Counted from the first letter of the stretch, positions 1 through 7,958 are shown. The stretch: 47,390 nt of DNA from an uncultured Fibrobacter sp. (GCA_946414025.1 CAMKMX010000024.1:1-47390); one strand, 5' to 3'. Translations and numbers: made by a program. Notes: generated by a model not told the origin, from the sequence alone.

Positions 1-74
1 AGGCCGACGCCGAACTGAACCACGACAGCTCCACCAACGGGCTCATCAAGTGGTTTAAGAAGCACCAGAAGTAA
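1..74 (+). CDS. pgi: glucose-6-phosphate isomerase, C-terminal fragment
   Basis: Only the last 23 codons are in the window, in frame 3, ending at TAA 72-74. The peptide contains HDSSTNGLI followed by a basic tail. This closely resembles the HDSSTNGLI-type end of E. coli Pgi as I remember it, which is why I name it. Pgi interconverts glucose-6-phosphate and fructose-6-phosphate in glycolysis and gluconeogenesis in the cytoplasm. Nothing can be said about the rest of the protein. A hairpin terminator follows at 162-188. The identification rests on a short tail, so it is good but not certain. Confidence 0.75.
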   Translation, partial: ADAELNHDSSTNGLIKWFKKHQK

Positions 75-80
75 CACCCA

Positions 81-150
81 TCGACAGGCTCAGGGCAGGC
101 TCCGTGTCATCCTGAGCGGAGCAACGTAGTTGCGCAGTCGAAGGATCTAG
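81..150. repeat. dispersed intergenic repeats
   Basis: The 24 bases at 81-104 recur exactly at 3336-3359, again in a spacer. Directly after it, 109-150 starts with GTCATCCTGAGCG and ends with GAAGGATCT. This is the same outline as the GTCATCC...GGATC palindromic repeats elsewhere in the window. No coding potential is visible. Confidence 0.7.
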
Positions 151-161
151 AAAAATTAAAA

Positions 162-188
162 GACCGCGATTTTTTATCGCGGCCTTTT
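162..188. terminator. bidirectional hairpin terminator between pgi and yicC
   Basis: CCGCGAT and ATCGCGG form a stem around a short T loop. The plus strand continues CCTTTTCGTTTG. The minus strand continues into TCTTTTAATTTTT. It lies between the convergent ends of pgi (plus) and yicC (minus) and can serve both. Confidence 0.8.
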
Positions 189-227
189 CGTTTGAAAAAA
201 TGGCGAACCTTGCTCGGTTTGGTTTCC

Positions 228-1127
228 TTATGCGATGTTCAGGCTCTGTTCCCTAATGCACTCGATCTCGTTCTTGAGTTCGATGGCTAGGGCCGCAATC
301 TCTGCGCTTTGGCATTTTGTTCCAAGGGTATTTGCTTCGCGGCCCATCTCCTGAAGGATGAACCCCAGGTTCTTGCCTTGGGCGCCGCCTTTCTTGAGGG
401 CGTCCAGGAACAGCTTGTTGTGGCTGTGGAAGCGGGTAATCTCTTCGTGGATGTCCAGCTTGTCGGCCATGATGCAGGCTTCTTGCAGCAGTCGCACGTC
501 GTCGATTTCGCTGTCCTTCATCAGGGCGTCCACCCGCTCCTTGAACTTGACTTTCCAGGTTTCGATGCGCTGGGGGTCCAGCACCTCGATTTTGGCGAGC
601 ACGTCTTCCAAGTGGGCGACCCGCTTGGTGAGGTCGGCGGCCAGGTTGGCTCCTTCCTTTTCCCGCATGGCGATGACGCCGTCCAGCGCTTTCGAAAGTT
701 CATTTTTCAGGTGTGCAGCCCAGGCTTCGTTGTCGGCTCCCGCGTCGGTGAACTGCAGCACTTCGGGAATGGCGAGAATGTGTTCCAGCTTGATTTCGTG
801 CTCAATGAGATTGCCATACTTGGCTTGCATCTCGTTTAGCATGTCCTTGGTGATTTCCACGAATTTGCTCACCGCAGTCTTGTTGTAGCACACGGGAATG
901 TTCCCGACGGCCCCTTCGCCAAGAGTGATGGAGAGGTTCACCGAACCGCGGACAAGCTTGTCCTTGATAATGGCCTTCAGGTCGTTTTCCAGGTAGGCGA
1001 AGTTCTTGGGGATCTTGCTGGAAATTTCAAGGAAACGGCTGTTCACGCTGCGGACTTCGATAACGCAGGTGGTTCCGTTCAGGGTGGATTCGCTCTTGCC
1101 GAACCCGGTCATGGAAATGATGGACAT
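228..1127 (-). CDS. yicC: YicC/YloC family endoribonuclease
   Basis: The 299-residue protein starts MSIISMTGFG, the typical N-terminus of the YicC family. It contains the EVRSVNSRFLE segment in the N-terminal domain and ends with the DUF1732-type region (EMGREANTLGTKC, then EIECIREQSLNIA). Length matches the family, about 290 residues. YicC proteins are cytoplasmic; the E. coli member has been described as an endoribonuclease acting in RNA turnover. The ATG at 1125-1127 is preceded by ACCTAAAAAGCTT, with no good Shine-Dalgarno sequence. The gene converges on pgi, and its upstream spacer is filled with heptamer repeats. The family call is firm; the RNase activity is taken from family knowledge only. 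Confidence 0.93.
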   Translation of the reverse strand: MSIISMTGFGKSESTLNGTTCVIEVRSVNSRFLEISSKIPKNFAYLENDLKAIIKDKLVRGSVNLSITLGEGAVGNIPVCYNKTAVSKFVEITKDMLNEMQAKYGNLIEHEIKLEHILAIPEVLQFTDAGADNEAWAAHLKNELSKALDGVIAMREKEGANLAADLTKRVAHLEDVLAKIEVLDPQRIETWKVKFKERVDALMKDSEIDDVRLLQEACIMADKLDIHEEITRFHSHNKLFLDALKKGGAQGKNLGFILQEMGREANTLGTKCQSAEIAALAIELKNEIECIREQSLNIA

Positions 1128-1142
1128 AAGCTTTTTAGGTTA

Positions 1143-1330
1143 TAGGTAGTAGGGGGTAGGATCTAGGGGTTAGGATTTAGGGAGATGTGGAATGTGGGAT
1201 GAGTTGTCAGTCATGAGTAGTCAGTTGTGAGTTCTTATAATCGCGCCTTCGGCGCCTAATTTTATACGGAGAACTGAAAACTGACAACCTGTTACTAATT
1301 TCTCACTACGCATTTCACACTACACCTACC
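1143..1330. repeat. degenerate heptamer array with hairpin core
   Basis: From 1143 the sequence can be read as consecutive 7-mers for about 14 units: TAGGTAG, TAGGGGG, TAGGATC, TAGGGGT, TAGGATT, TAGGGAG, then ATG- and GTCAGT-type units to about 1240. A GC-rich hairpin follows (GCGCC TTC GGCGC, about 1243-1255). The right arm, about 1268-1330, resembles the reverse complement of the left arm (AACTGAA, AACTGAC). This fills the whole yicC-metXW spacer. Confidence 0.8.
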
Positions 1331-1340
1331 GCCGGTCTCC

Positions 1341-3134
1341 TTATAATTTACTAATTGTCGCGATCACGTGTTCGGTGCCGAAGTTCTTGAGCCCAAGAGC
1401 AGAGAGAACCTTGCTCGCCAGGTGTTCGCTCTGGAAGTTGATGTTCTCTATCTTGAACCCTTCCTTCTTGCAGAGGGTGTAGAAGTCCTTCACTGTGAGT
1501 AGGCGGATATTGGGCGTGTCGTACCACTCGTAGGGCAGTTCCTTGGACTTGGGCATGCGTCCGTGGAGCATCAGGCTTCCGCGGGTGGCCCAGTGCCCGA
1601 AGTTGGGGAAGGTAACAATGGCCTTCTTTGCGACGCGCAACAGTTCGTTCAGGAGTGCCACCGGGTCGCGGATTTCTTGAATCGTGCGGTTGATGATGGC
1701 GTAGTCGAAGCTTCCGTCCTTCAGATCCGAGATGCCCTTGTCGTCCAGGTCCCGCTGGATAACCTGCACGTCTTTCTCCAGGCAGTCCAGGATTCCCGTG
1801 ATGTTCTTTTCGATGCCGAAACCGGAGACGTTCTTCTTTTGGATAAGGTAGTCCAGCAAGTCGCCGCTTCCGCAGCCCAGGTCCAGCACGTGGCTGCCTT
1901 CTTTCACCAGCTTGCCCAGCAGCTGGAAGTCGCTCTCTTCGTGGAACACGGGCACGGCCTGGGTTCCCTGCTGGGGGATAATCTTGGAATCCAGGAACCG
2001 GCCCACGGCCTTTCCCAGTTCGCCCACTTCAATCAGGAACCCGTCGTGTCCGAACTGGGTGTCCAGTTCAAGGCTCGTCACCTTCTTGCCCACGTTCAAC
2101 AGGGCGCTGGTGATGCGGCGGCTCTCGTGGGGCGGGAACAGCCAGTCGGTGGAGAGGTTCACGTTCAGCACCTCGGCGCCGATATCCTTGAAGGCGTTCT
2201 CGATGCTGCCGTATTCCGTTTCCAGGTCAAAGGCGTCGGTGGCGTGGGCGATGTGCAGATAGCTGTTGGCATCAAAGCGGTCCACGAACTTTTTGCCCTG
2301 GTAGCGCAGGTAGCTTTCGATGGGCAGGTCCAGATCGAAGGGCGTGCTGTAGGTGACGGCGTGGTTACGGTTCTCCTGTTCCTGGGAGCGCTTGAACTTT
2401 TGTTCCATGCCGATGGCGCTCAGGTAGGTGATGTGGGCTAGCTTGCGGGCGTTGGCAAGACCGATGTCTGGCTTGTTCGCCTTGTCGTAGTAATCCCCGC
2501 CGTTAAAGTTCGGGTCCTGGGTAATCACGTCACGGGCCACCACCTCGAACCCCAGCGCCTGGCTGGAGAACCGGGGCGAGCTGGCGATAATCACCACCCG
2601 CTTCACCTGTTCAGGGTAGTAGATGGCCCATTTCATGGCCTGGAAACCGCCCATGGAGCCGCCCAACACGCAGTAGAATTCCTTGATGTGGAGCCCGTCG
2701 GCCAGTTCCTTCTGGGCATGCACCATGTCGCCGATGGTGATGATGGGGAAGGTGCTCCCGTAGGGCTTGCCCGTGCGGGGGTTGATGGTCGCGGGGCCCG
2801 TTGTGCCCTTGCACCCGCCCAGAATGTTGCTGCAGACCACAAAAAAGCGGTCCGTGTCGATAGCCTTGCCCGGTCCGATAAGTTCGTCCCACCAGCCGGG
2901 TTTGCGGTCGGTTTCGGTGTACCAGCCGGCGGCGTGTGCGTCGGCGGTCAGGGGCGAGCAGACCCACACCGCATTGTCGGCGGCGGCATTCAGCTTGCCG
3001 TAAGTCTCGTAACGGATATTCAGCGCAGGCAGCGTCTGTCCGTTTTCCAGCGCAAAACCCGTCTCGCCATAGTCCTTGACGAAATCCTGGGGGACCACCG
3101 GTCCGATGCTGGATTTATGCGTATATTCACTCAT
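1341..3134 (-). CDS. metX: fused homoserine O-acetyltransferase (MetX) and MetW
   Basis: Residues 1 to about 385 are a MetX alpha/beta hydrolase that acylates L-homoserine for methionine synthesis. The nucleophile elbow GGSMGG carries Ser160; Asp330 (LSTDWLF) and His363 (FGHDGFL) complete the triad. Residues about 400-597 are MetW, a methyltransferase-like fold with LDLGCGSGD at 417-425 and the family segment VTFPNFGHW. MetX and MetW are usually separate neighbours; here one reading frame joins them through a short linker. I chose the ATG at 3132-3134 (MSEYTHK) because the reading frame upstream of it runs into repeat sequence; an ATG two codons earlier is equally possible. No Shine-Dalgarno is visible. 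Whether acetyl- or succinyl-CoA is used cannot be settled by eye. Confidence 0.92.
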   Translation of the reverse strand: MSEYTHKSSIGPVVPQDFVKDYGETGFALENGQTLPALNIRYETYGKLNAAADNAVWVCSPLTADAHAAGWYTETDRKPGWWDELIGPGKAIDTDRFFVVCSNILGGCKGTTGPATINPRTGKPYGSTFPIITIGDMVHAQKELADGLHIKEFYCVLGGSMGGFQAMKWAIYYPEQVKRVVIIASSPRFSSQALGFEVVARDVITQDPNFNGGDYYDKANKPDIGLANARKLAHITYLSAIGMEQKFKRSQEQENRNHAVTYSTPFDLDLPIESYLRYQGKKFVDRFDANSYLHIAHATDAFDLETEYGSIENAFKDIGAEVLNVNLSTDWLFPPHESRRITSALLNVGKKVTSLELDTQFGHDGFLIEVGELGKAVGRFLDSKIIPQQGTQAVPVFHEESDFQLLGKLVKEGSHVLDLGCGSGDLLDYLIQKKNVSGFGIEKNITGILDCLEKDVQVIQRDLDDKGISDLKDGSFDYAIINRTIQEIRDPVALLNELLRVAKKAIVTFPNFGHWATRGSLMLHGRMPKSKELPYEWYDTPNIRLLTVKDFYTLCKKEGFKIENINFQSEHLASKVLSALGLKNFGTEHVIATISKL

Positions 3135-3172
3135 ATGCATAAATATAGATAAATGGTGGGAAATCGGCAACA

Positions 3173-3449
3173 AAGGGAGAAGTCTCCCCCTCGCTACACA
3201 GACCGCTCGGCTCAAAAGCATAGAAGAACCTACGAGATTGCCTCGCTTTCGCCAACACGACTCGTTAAGACGAGTCGCTTTTGGCTCACTGACCCGGCTC
3301 GTCAACCCCGCAATTCTCTCGTCATCCTCGCCCATTCGACAGGCTCAGGGCAGGCTCCGGCGAGGATCCCCTATCATCTTGGCGGGGATTTCCTTGCCGT
3401 TTCTGCTACCCCCTCTCCTAGGGGCTCTGCCCCTAAAACCCCGTTTCCG
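3173..3449. repeat. repeat-rich spacer without genes
   Basis: The 315-bp spacer between metXW and the Sir2 gene holds several repeat modules. GGGAGAAGTCTCCCCCT lies at about 3175-3191 and is related to the element at 23837-23854. CGACTCGT TAAG ACGAGTCG (3258-3277) is a perfect 8-bp stem. The 24-base repeat shared with 81-104 sits at 3336-3359, inside a GTCATCCTCGC...GCGAGGATCCCC repeat. Short ORFs here look like none I know and are probably chance. Confidence 0.7.
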
Positions 3450-4139
3450 CTACTTAAACTCTTTCGCCCACTTGGGCACTACCTCGGTGGCCTTGCCCTG
3501 GACAAACACGTCGGTGTAGGGGTCGTGATCGGGAATTTCCAGGTTCAGGCAGGTGACCTTCGCCCCGAAACTCTTGGCAAAACTCTTGAAGCCTGCGGCG
3601 GGGTACACCACGCTGCTGGTCCCGATATAGACGAACTCCTCGCATTCCCGAAGGGCGTCCTGGATCTGGTCCATGTACAGCGGGACTTCGCCGAAGAACA
3701 CGATGTCGGGGCGGGTCTTCGCTCCGCAAATGGGGCACTTGGTCTCCAGGGTCTCTTCGCCGGTAAAGGAAAATTCGTGGTCTTCGTCCCGCACGCAGCG
3801 GAGTTTCATCAGGTCGCCGTGCATGTGGAGCACACGCTTGCTTCCCGCACGCTCGTGCAGGTCATCTACGTTCTGGGTCACCAGCAAGAACTCGTCGCCA
3901 AGACGCTCTTCCAGTTCGGCTAACGCCAGGTGGGCGGCATTTGGCTGGTGGTTCGGCAGGCCCTTCCGCAAAAAGTTGTAAAAGTCCTTGACCCTTTTCG
4001 GGTCACGCCGGAGGGCGTCGGGAGTGCACACGTCCTCGATGTTCTCGTGTTCCCACATGCCGTCGTTTCCGCGGAAGGTGCGGAGTCCCGACTCGGCGCT
4101 GATGCCAGCACCCGTCAATACTACAAGTCTCTTTTTCAT
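3450..4139 (-). CDS. cobB: Sir2-family NAD-dependent protein deacylase
   Basis: The 229-residue protein has the sirtuin signatures in order: TGAGISAESGLRTFR (NAD binding, residues 9-23), TQNVDDLH (88-95) and HGDL with catalytic His107. Then come Cys115 and CPIC (135-138) for zinc, DIVFFGE, and GTSSVVYPAAGF. It removes acyl groups from lysine in cytoplasmic proteins using NAD. Tyr54 is followed by Arg58; in desuccinylase-type sirtuins (E. coli CobB, SIRT5) the Arg is three residues after the Tyr, so acyl preference is unclear here. Only one Cys is seen at the first zinc position. The start is an ATG preceded by GGAGGC on the minus strand, a good ribosome site. It probably follows the M20 gene in transcription. 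Confidence 0.9.
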   Translation of the reverse strand: MKKRLVVLTGAGISAESGLRTFRGNDGMWEHENIEDVCTPDALRRDPKRVKDFYNFLRKGLPNHQPNAAHLALAELEERLGDEFLLVTQNVDDLHERAGSKRVLHMHGDLMKLRCVRDEDHEFSFTGEETLETKCPICGAKTRPDIVFFGEVPLYMDQIQDALRECEEFVYIGTSSVVYPAAGFKSFAKSFGAKVTCLNLEIPDHDPYTDVFVQGKATEVVPKWAKEFK

Positions 4140-4172
4140 ATAGCCTCCACAATTAATAAGCCATATTTTAAG

Positions 4173-4203
4173 TTGTCATGCCCGGCTTGACCGGGCATCT
4201 CCA
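4173..4203. repeat. GTCATGCCCGG palindromic repeat
   Basis: ATGCCCGG CTTGA CCGGGCAT (4178-4198) is a perfect 8-bp stem ending in ATCTCC. The same outline (GTCATCCCCG, short loop, CGGGGATCTCC) appears at 31028-31053. It fills the Sir2-M20 spacer. It has no T-run and need not be a terminator. Confidence 0.75.
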
Positions 4204-5580
4204 TTACGAACATATTCCTGCAAAGAACAGTGTTTCCGCTACGATGCCGTGCTCAAAATCAGGAACGTAAAGGCTCTCGTTTTCGCCGTGGGCGGCACAT
4301 TCCGGGTCCTCTAGGCCCGTCAGCAGAATCGGTATGTTTCCGAAGGTCTTGCGGAACAGCTCTGCGCCTGGGATGCTGGCCCCGCAGCCTATAAACTTGG
4401 TCTCGCTCTTGTAGGCCCGCGTCATGGCGCTTGCCATCTCCTTGAAGAAGGGGTGGCTGGTGTCCGTCACAAACGGGTTCGCTCCGTCTTCTTCTCGGAT
4501 GGTGCATTCCAGGCTGTCGGGAACGTTACTTTGTATAAATTCTACCAGCAGGCGTGTGCAACGGTCTGCGTTCATGCCGGGGGCAAGCCGTATGCCTATG
4601 CGGGCGTATGCTGAGTCCTGCAGAACGTTTCCGGCGTTGGTGCGGCTCCCTACCTGCATGGCGGTCACCACGATGGAGGGGCGGCGCCATAGGGAAAGGA
4701 GAATTTCCTCTTCGCTCACCTTCAGCTTGACCGAGTCCAGCACGCCGCCGTCGTTGCGGAAAATCTTTTCGGTCATGCCCAGGCTCTTGTAGGATTCCAG
4801 TTCCTCCGGGGTAGGGGGGACAAGTCCGTCGCAAAATCCGGGTATGGTAATGCTTCCGTCGGCCTTGGTCATGGCGGCGATGATCTTGCAGAGTTCCTGC
4901 CCTGGGTCTGGAATGGGGCCCGACCAGCTTCCGGAATGGAGGGGTGCCTTGGTGGCGCGAAGTTCCACGTTGATGGCGCTCATGCCCCGGAGGGTGGTGG
5001 TGATGGAGGGAGTTCCCTTGGCGAAGTTCCCCAGGTCCGCCACGATGACGGCGTCGCACTTGAGGAGTTCCGCATTTTCCCGAAGGATTTGGGCGAAGCC
5101 TTCGCTGCCCGATTCCTCTTCGCCTTCGATGATGAACTTCAGGTTCGGGCCCTTGTCGCCCAGCAGCTTGCGGACCTGTTCGGCCGCCGCCAGGTGGGTG
5201 ACGATTCCCGCCTTGTCGTCGGCAGTACCGCGACCGTAGAGCCGGTCCCCCTTCAGCACGGGTTCAAAGGGCTTGGAATTCCAGAGGGCCTCCCGCATAG
5301 GGGGCTGCACGTCGTGGTGGGCGTACAGGAGCACCGTAGGTTTGTCTTTGCTGGTGAGGCTTTCGGCATAGACCGTGTGCCTTCCGCTCTTGGGCGTCAA
5401 AAACTGGATGTTGGTGTATCTCGCCTTTTCGAAAAGGGCCTTTACCGCCTCTGCGGACTGGATCACGAACTTCTGGTCAAAATTGTCGAAACTGATGGAG
5501 GGAATGCGCACCAGGTCCATCAGGGTTTCCAGATAGCGGGGCATGTTCCCGTGAATTTTTTTTTCTATGGTCTGTTCCAC
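4204..5580 (-). CDS. M20-family dipeptidase
   Basis: The 458-residue protein is a zinc M20 exopeptidase of the dipeptidase group. YAHHDVQP holds the first metal His and Asp, GRGTADDKAG the bridging Asp, EGEEESGSEG the catalytic and metal Glu pair, and HGENESL near the C-terminus the last metal His. The inner dimerisation domain lies between these halves. It likely hydrolyses dipeptides or small acyl-amino acids in the cytoplasm; no signal peptide is seen. The start is GTG at 5578-5580 with AAAGAGGT upstream on the minus strand; an in-frame ATG occurs 12 codons later. The start lies only 34 bp from the divergent pyrD start. Confidence 0.88.
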   Translation of the reverse strand: MEQTIEKKIHGNMPRYLETLMDLVRIPSISFDNFDQKFVIQSAEAVKALFEKARYTNIQFLTPKSGRHTVYAESLTSKDKPTVLLYAHHDVQPPMREALWNSKPFEPVLKGDRLYGRGTADDKAGIVTHLAAAEQVRKLLGDKGPNLKFIIEGEEESGSEGFAQILRENAELLKCDAVIVADLGNFAKGTPSITTTLRGMSAINVELRATKAPLHSGSWSGPIPDPGQELCKIIAAMTKADGSITIPGFCDGLVPPTPEELESYKSLGMTEKIFRNDGGVLDSVKLKVSEEEILLSLWRRPSIVVTAMQVGSRTNAGNVLQDSAYARIGIRLAPGMNADRCTRLLVEFIQSNVPDSLECTIREEDGANPFVTDTSHPFFKEMASAMTRAYKSETKFIGCGASIPGAELFRKTFGNIPILLTGLEDPECAAHGENESLYVPDFEHGIVAETLFFAGICS

Positions 5581-5614
5581 CTTTAGTACCTCTTTTTTTT
5601 ATAATTTAACTAAT

Positions 5615-6790
5615 ATGACTTTTCAATGCACGAATCACGAGTATTATTTGCAGTTCAGTGACAAGGTCTTGGCGCTGATTCGTCGGATTTTCCACAAGTC
5701 CCCGGAGTTCAGGCACGACTCCTTCAAGTATGCGGCGCGGTTTGCACCGTTTATTCCCTTTATGGGAGGCCGTCCTGACCTGCGCAAGCCCCTGAAGCGG
5801 GTCATTACTTTTGCGGACCACAGCAATTCTCTGTATTTCGGGTGTCCCATCATCTTGGCCGCCGGTGCCAACAAGACGGCGCTTCGTATCAAGGACTTTG
5901 CCAACGTAGGTTTTGGCGGCATTACCGTAGGCACCGCCACCCGCCACTTTAGGGAAGGAAACACCCACCGCCCCCGTATCGGATTTTTGGAAGATGACCG
6001 GGCCATCTACAACAGCATGGGTCTTAACAACGAGGGTGTAGAAGTCATCGCCAAGCGTGTGGACGAACAGCTGGTGAAAGCCCACAAGGCGGGCCTTTGC
6101 GTAGGCATATCCGTGGCGGAGACTCCGGGCCTTACCGATCCCGAAGAGAAAATCAAGGATATCATCGAGAGCTTTACCATCGCCTACAAGGCCGCCGACT
6201 ACATCGAGATTAACGTGAGCTGTCCCAATACGGGGGAGTCCCGCGTAGATCTGGATATGAGCTTTTCGGAGCGGATTTTCGAGGAAATCATGAAAATCCG
6301 CAACGGCCTGGGTATCCGCAAGGCGGTGTATGCAAAACTCAGCCCCGACCTGATGGAACGGCACTTGATTTCCATTATGGACATGCTGGTGCGTACCGGC
6401 GTGAACGGTGTGGTGGTGGGGAACACTTACCCCACGGCAAAGATCAGCGAACTTCCGGTGTCCGTGACCCGCGATGACCTGACGCCTCTCCGTGCCGACG
6501 GCGACTGCGGTGGGCTTTCGGGCAGGCCTCTCTACGAAAACATGGTCTGGAACGTGAAGTACATCCGGGAACATTACCCGCAAATGAGCGTCATTGCCTG
6601 TGGCGGTATCGACCACGGCTACAAGATTTACGACCTCATCAAGATGGGGGTGGACGCCGTGCAGTGCTACTCCGTGGTGGCCTTCCGCTGGATGGCGGCC
6701 CATGCCATGCGGGCCGAACTGATGGACGCCATGCTAAACGACGGTTACAAGTCCCTGGGCGAATACGACGACCGGAATCCGAAGAAGTAG
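5615..6790 (+). CDS. pyrD: dihydroorotate dehydrogenase, class 2-like with a class 1-type Cys
   Basis: The 391-residue flavoprotein oxidises dihydroorotate to orotate in pyrimidine synthesis. The N-terminal extension (about 1-60) and the block AAGANKTAL...GFGGITVGTAT...RPRIGF...NSMGLNNEGV match class 2, the quinone-linked, membrane-associated form. FMN-site segments NVSCPNTG (200-207), AKLSPD, and CGGIDHGYKIYDLI are present. Class 2 enzymes normally use Ser as catalytic base at this SxPN position, but here it is Cys203, as in class 1. I start at ATG 5615; reading further upstream would run into the divergent M20 gene. TATAAT at 5600-5605 lies just 9 bp before the ATG, so the message may be nearly leaderless. 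No Shine-Dalgarno is visible. Confidence 0.9.
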   Translation: MTFQCTNHEYYLQFSDKVLALIRRIFHKSPEFRHDSFKYAARFAPFIPFMGGRPDLRKPLKRVITFADHSNSLYFGCPIILAAGANKTALRIKDFANVGFGGITVGTATRHFREGNTHRPRIGFLEDDRAIYNSMGLNNEGVEVIAKRVDEQLVKAHKAGLCVGISVAETPGLTDPEEKIKDIIESFTIAYKAADYIEINVSCPNTGESRVDLDMSFSERIFEEIMKIRNGLGIRKAVYAKLSPDLMERHLISIMDMLVRTGVNGVVVGNTYPTAKISELPVSVTRDDLTPLRADGDCGGLSGRPLYENMVWNVKYIREHYPQMSVIACGGIDHGYKIYDLIKMGVDAVQCYSVVAFRWMAAHAMRAELMDAMLNDGYKSLGEYDDRNPKK

Positions 6791-6885
6791 GGTAGGATTT
6801 TAGGGATTAGGATTTAGGGGTTAGGATTTAGGATCTAGGGGTTCGGGTCTCAAGAAGTGTCAGGTAAGACACAAGAAGTGTCATC
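6788..6885. repeat. heptamer array starting at the pyrD stop codon
   Basis: Starting with the TAG stop of pyrD the spacer reads as 7-mers: AGGGATT, AGGATTT, AGGGGTT, AGGATTT, AGGATCT, AGGGGTT to about 6843. CAAGAAG TGTC then recurs at a 21-bp (3x7) distance (6851 and 6872). At 6879-6910 a GTCATCC...GAAGGATCC repeat follows. No gene is seen. Confidence 0.8.
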
Positions 6886-6974
6886 CAGAGCGACGAAGTC
6901 GCGAAGGATCCAGTTCAAAGGGATAGGTAGGCATTAGGCGAAAGCCGTTAGGGGTGTGAGTTCGCTTCGTTTGA

Positions 6975-7110
6975 GGAATGTCATCCTCGCGAAGGTGAGG
7001 ATCCGATTGAAGAACGTCATCCTCGCGACCTGTGGTGAGCGTTGCCGAACCAAGGCGAGGATCCGATTGAGGAACGTCATCCTCGCGCAGGCGAGGATCC
7101 GATTGAGGAA
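6975..7110 (+). repeat. three copies of GTCATCCTCGCG...GAGGATCCGATTGA repeat
   Basis: Copies of GTCATCCTCGCG begin at about 6978, 7017 and 7076. Each ends in GAGGATCCGATTGA[AG]GAA, and the middle copy carries an internal insertion. The last copy's GATTGAGGAA (7101-7110) lies 4 bases before the ATG of the thioredoxin gene and supplies its Shine-Dalgarno GAGGA. A near-identical piece occurs inside tilS at 14554-14577. Confidence 0.82.
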
Positions 7111-7114
7111 AAAA

Positions 7115-7894
7115 ATGAAACTAAAATTTTCTATTCGATTTTTTGCTCTGTCTTTACTTCTGGTATGTTCAGCCTCTCTTGCCGCCCCCTGGCTGGGGCT
7201 TTCTTTCAAGAAGACCTCTTTTGAAAATCATCTGGCCTTGGACATCAAGGGCGTGCACCCTGAATCGGGATGCTTTGCGGTGGGCGTGACCTCTGGCGAT
7301 TTGCTGGTGGGCGTAAACGGCAAGCCCTTGACGGACATGTCCCAGATTCAGTCCGCCATTTCAGGCCACAAGGCGGGGGACAAGATCAAGCTGGAAATTT
7401 CCCGCGACGGCAAGAAACGGATCGTGATGGCCGCCCTTACGGAACGCCCCGACGACATCAGTAGCCTGACAGGTTCTGCCATCGGGAGCAAGATTGCCGA
7501 GTTCGGAAAGAACTTCTACAAGAACGGCGAAAAGCGCAAAGAAAAGCCCAAGGCCACCCTGCTGGATTTCTGGGCCACCTGGTGCGGGCCTTGCCGCAAG
7601 ACGCTCCCGGTGCTTGCCAACATCTACAAGAAGTACGGCGACAAGGGACTGGAAGTTATCGGGATCTCCGAAGAACCGCTGGAAACGTTGAACGCTTTTT
7701 ATGAGAAGCAGCACGCTTCGCCTTATCCGCTGTACCGGGACGCGACACAGGATCTGTGGCGTCGCTACGGAATTCACGCTGTCCCGACTTTGATGTTGCT
7801 GGACAAGGACGGTTACATCAAGGGCGTGTGGAGCGGTGCTCCCGGCGAGTACGCCCTGGACCAGCTAGTTAGAGAAACGCTGGAAGGAAAGTAA
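7115..7894 (+). CDS. secreted PDZ-thioredoxin (TlpA-like) protein
   Basis: The 259-residue protein has a signal peptide (basic start, hydrophobic 6-20, cleavage likely after SASLA). A PDZ-like domain follows at about 28-110 (SGDLLVGVNGKPLTDMSQIQ). The C-terminal thioredoxin fold of TlpA/ResA type carries WCGPC at about 152-156 and the cis-Pro segment AVPTLML. It probably acts in the periplasm as a thiol reductase or disulfide handling protein. The PDZ could hold a client tail. The ATG at 7115 follows GAGGAA donated by an upstream repeat copy. The combined domain order is clear; the client is unknown. Confidence 0.85.
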   Translation: MKLKFSIRFFALSLLLVCSASLAAPWLGLSFKKTSFENHLALDIKGVHPESGCFAVGVTSGDLLVGVNGKPLTDMSQIQSAISGHKAGDKIKLEISRDGKKRIVMAALTERPDDISSLTGSAIGSKIAEFGKNFYKNGEKRKEKPKATLLDFWATWCGPCRKTLPVLANIYKKYGDKGLEVIGISEEPLETLNAFYEKQHASPYPLYRDATQDLWRRYGIHAVPTLMLLDKDGYIKGVWSGAPGEYALDQLVRETLEGK

Positions 7895-7919
7895 TCAAGC
7901 GGATGCTCGCTGGAGTTTA

Positions 7920-7939
7920 TCCCGGACAAAGTTCCGGGA
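7920..7939. repeat. TCCCGGA palindrome between convergent genes
   Basis: TCCCGGA and TCCGGGA form a perfect 7-bp stem with a 6-base loop, followed by CGAGCATGACGA. In reverse this reads GTCATGCTCG..., the same repeat outline seen elsewhere. No T-run follows, so terminator function for the convergent genes is doubtful. Confidence 0.6.
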
Positions 7940-7958
7940 CGAGCATGACGAATTGAAG

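Noticed and set aside
3258..3277. Terminator CGACTCGT/ACGAGTCG for the Sir2 gene
   Set aside because: The stem is perfect, but the T-rich side is on the plus strand (CTTTT), where no plus-strand gene ends; kept only as an inverted repeat.
3076..3923. Overlapping plus-strand frames across the metXW-Sir2 spacer
   Set aside because: They run through repeats and the antisense of Sir2, without ribosome sites or domain motifs.
6975..7110. CRISPR-like array
   Set aside because: Three copies only, unequal spacing, palindromic ends, other copies scattered over the window and no cas genes.
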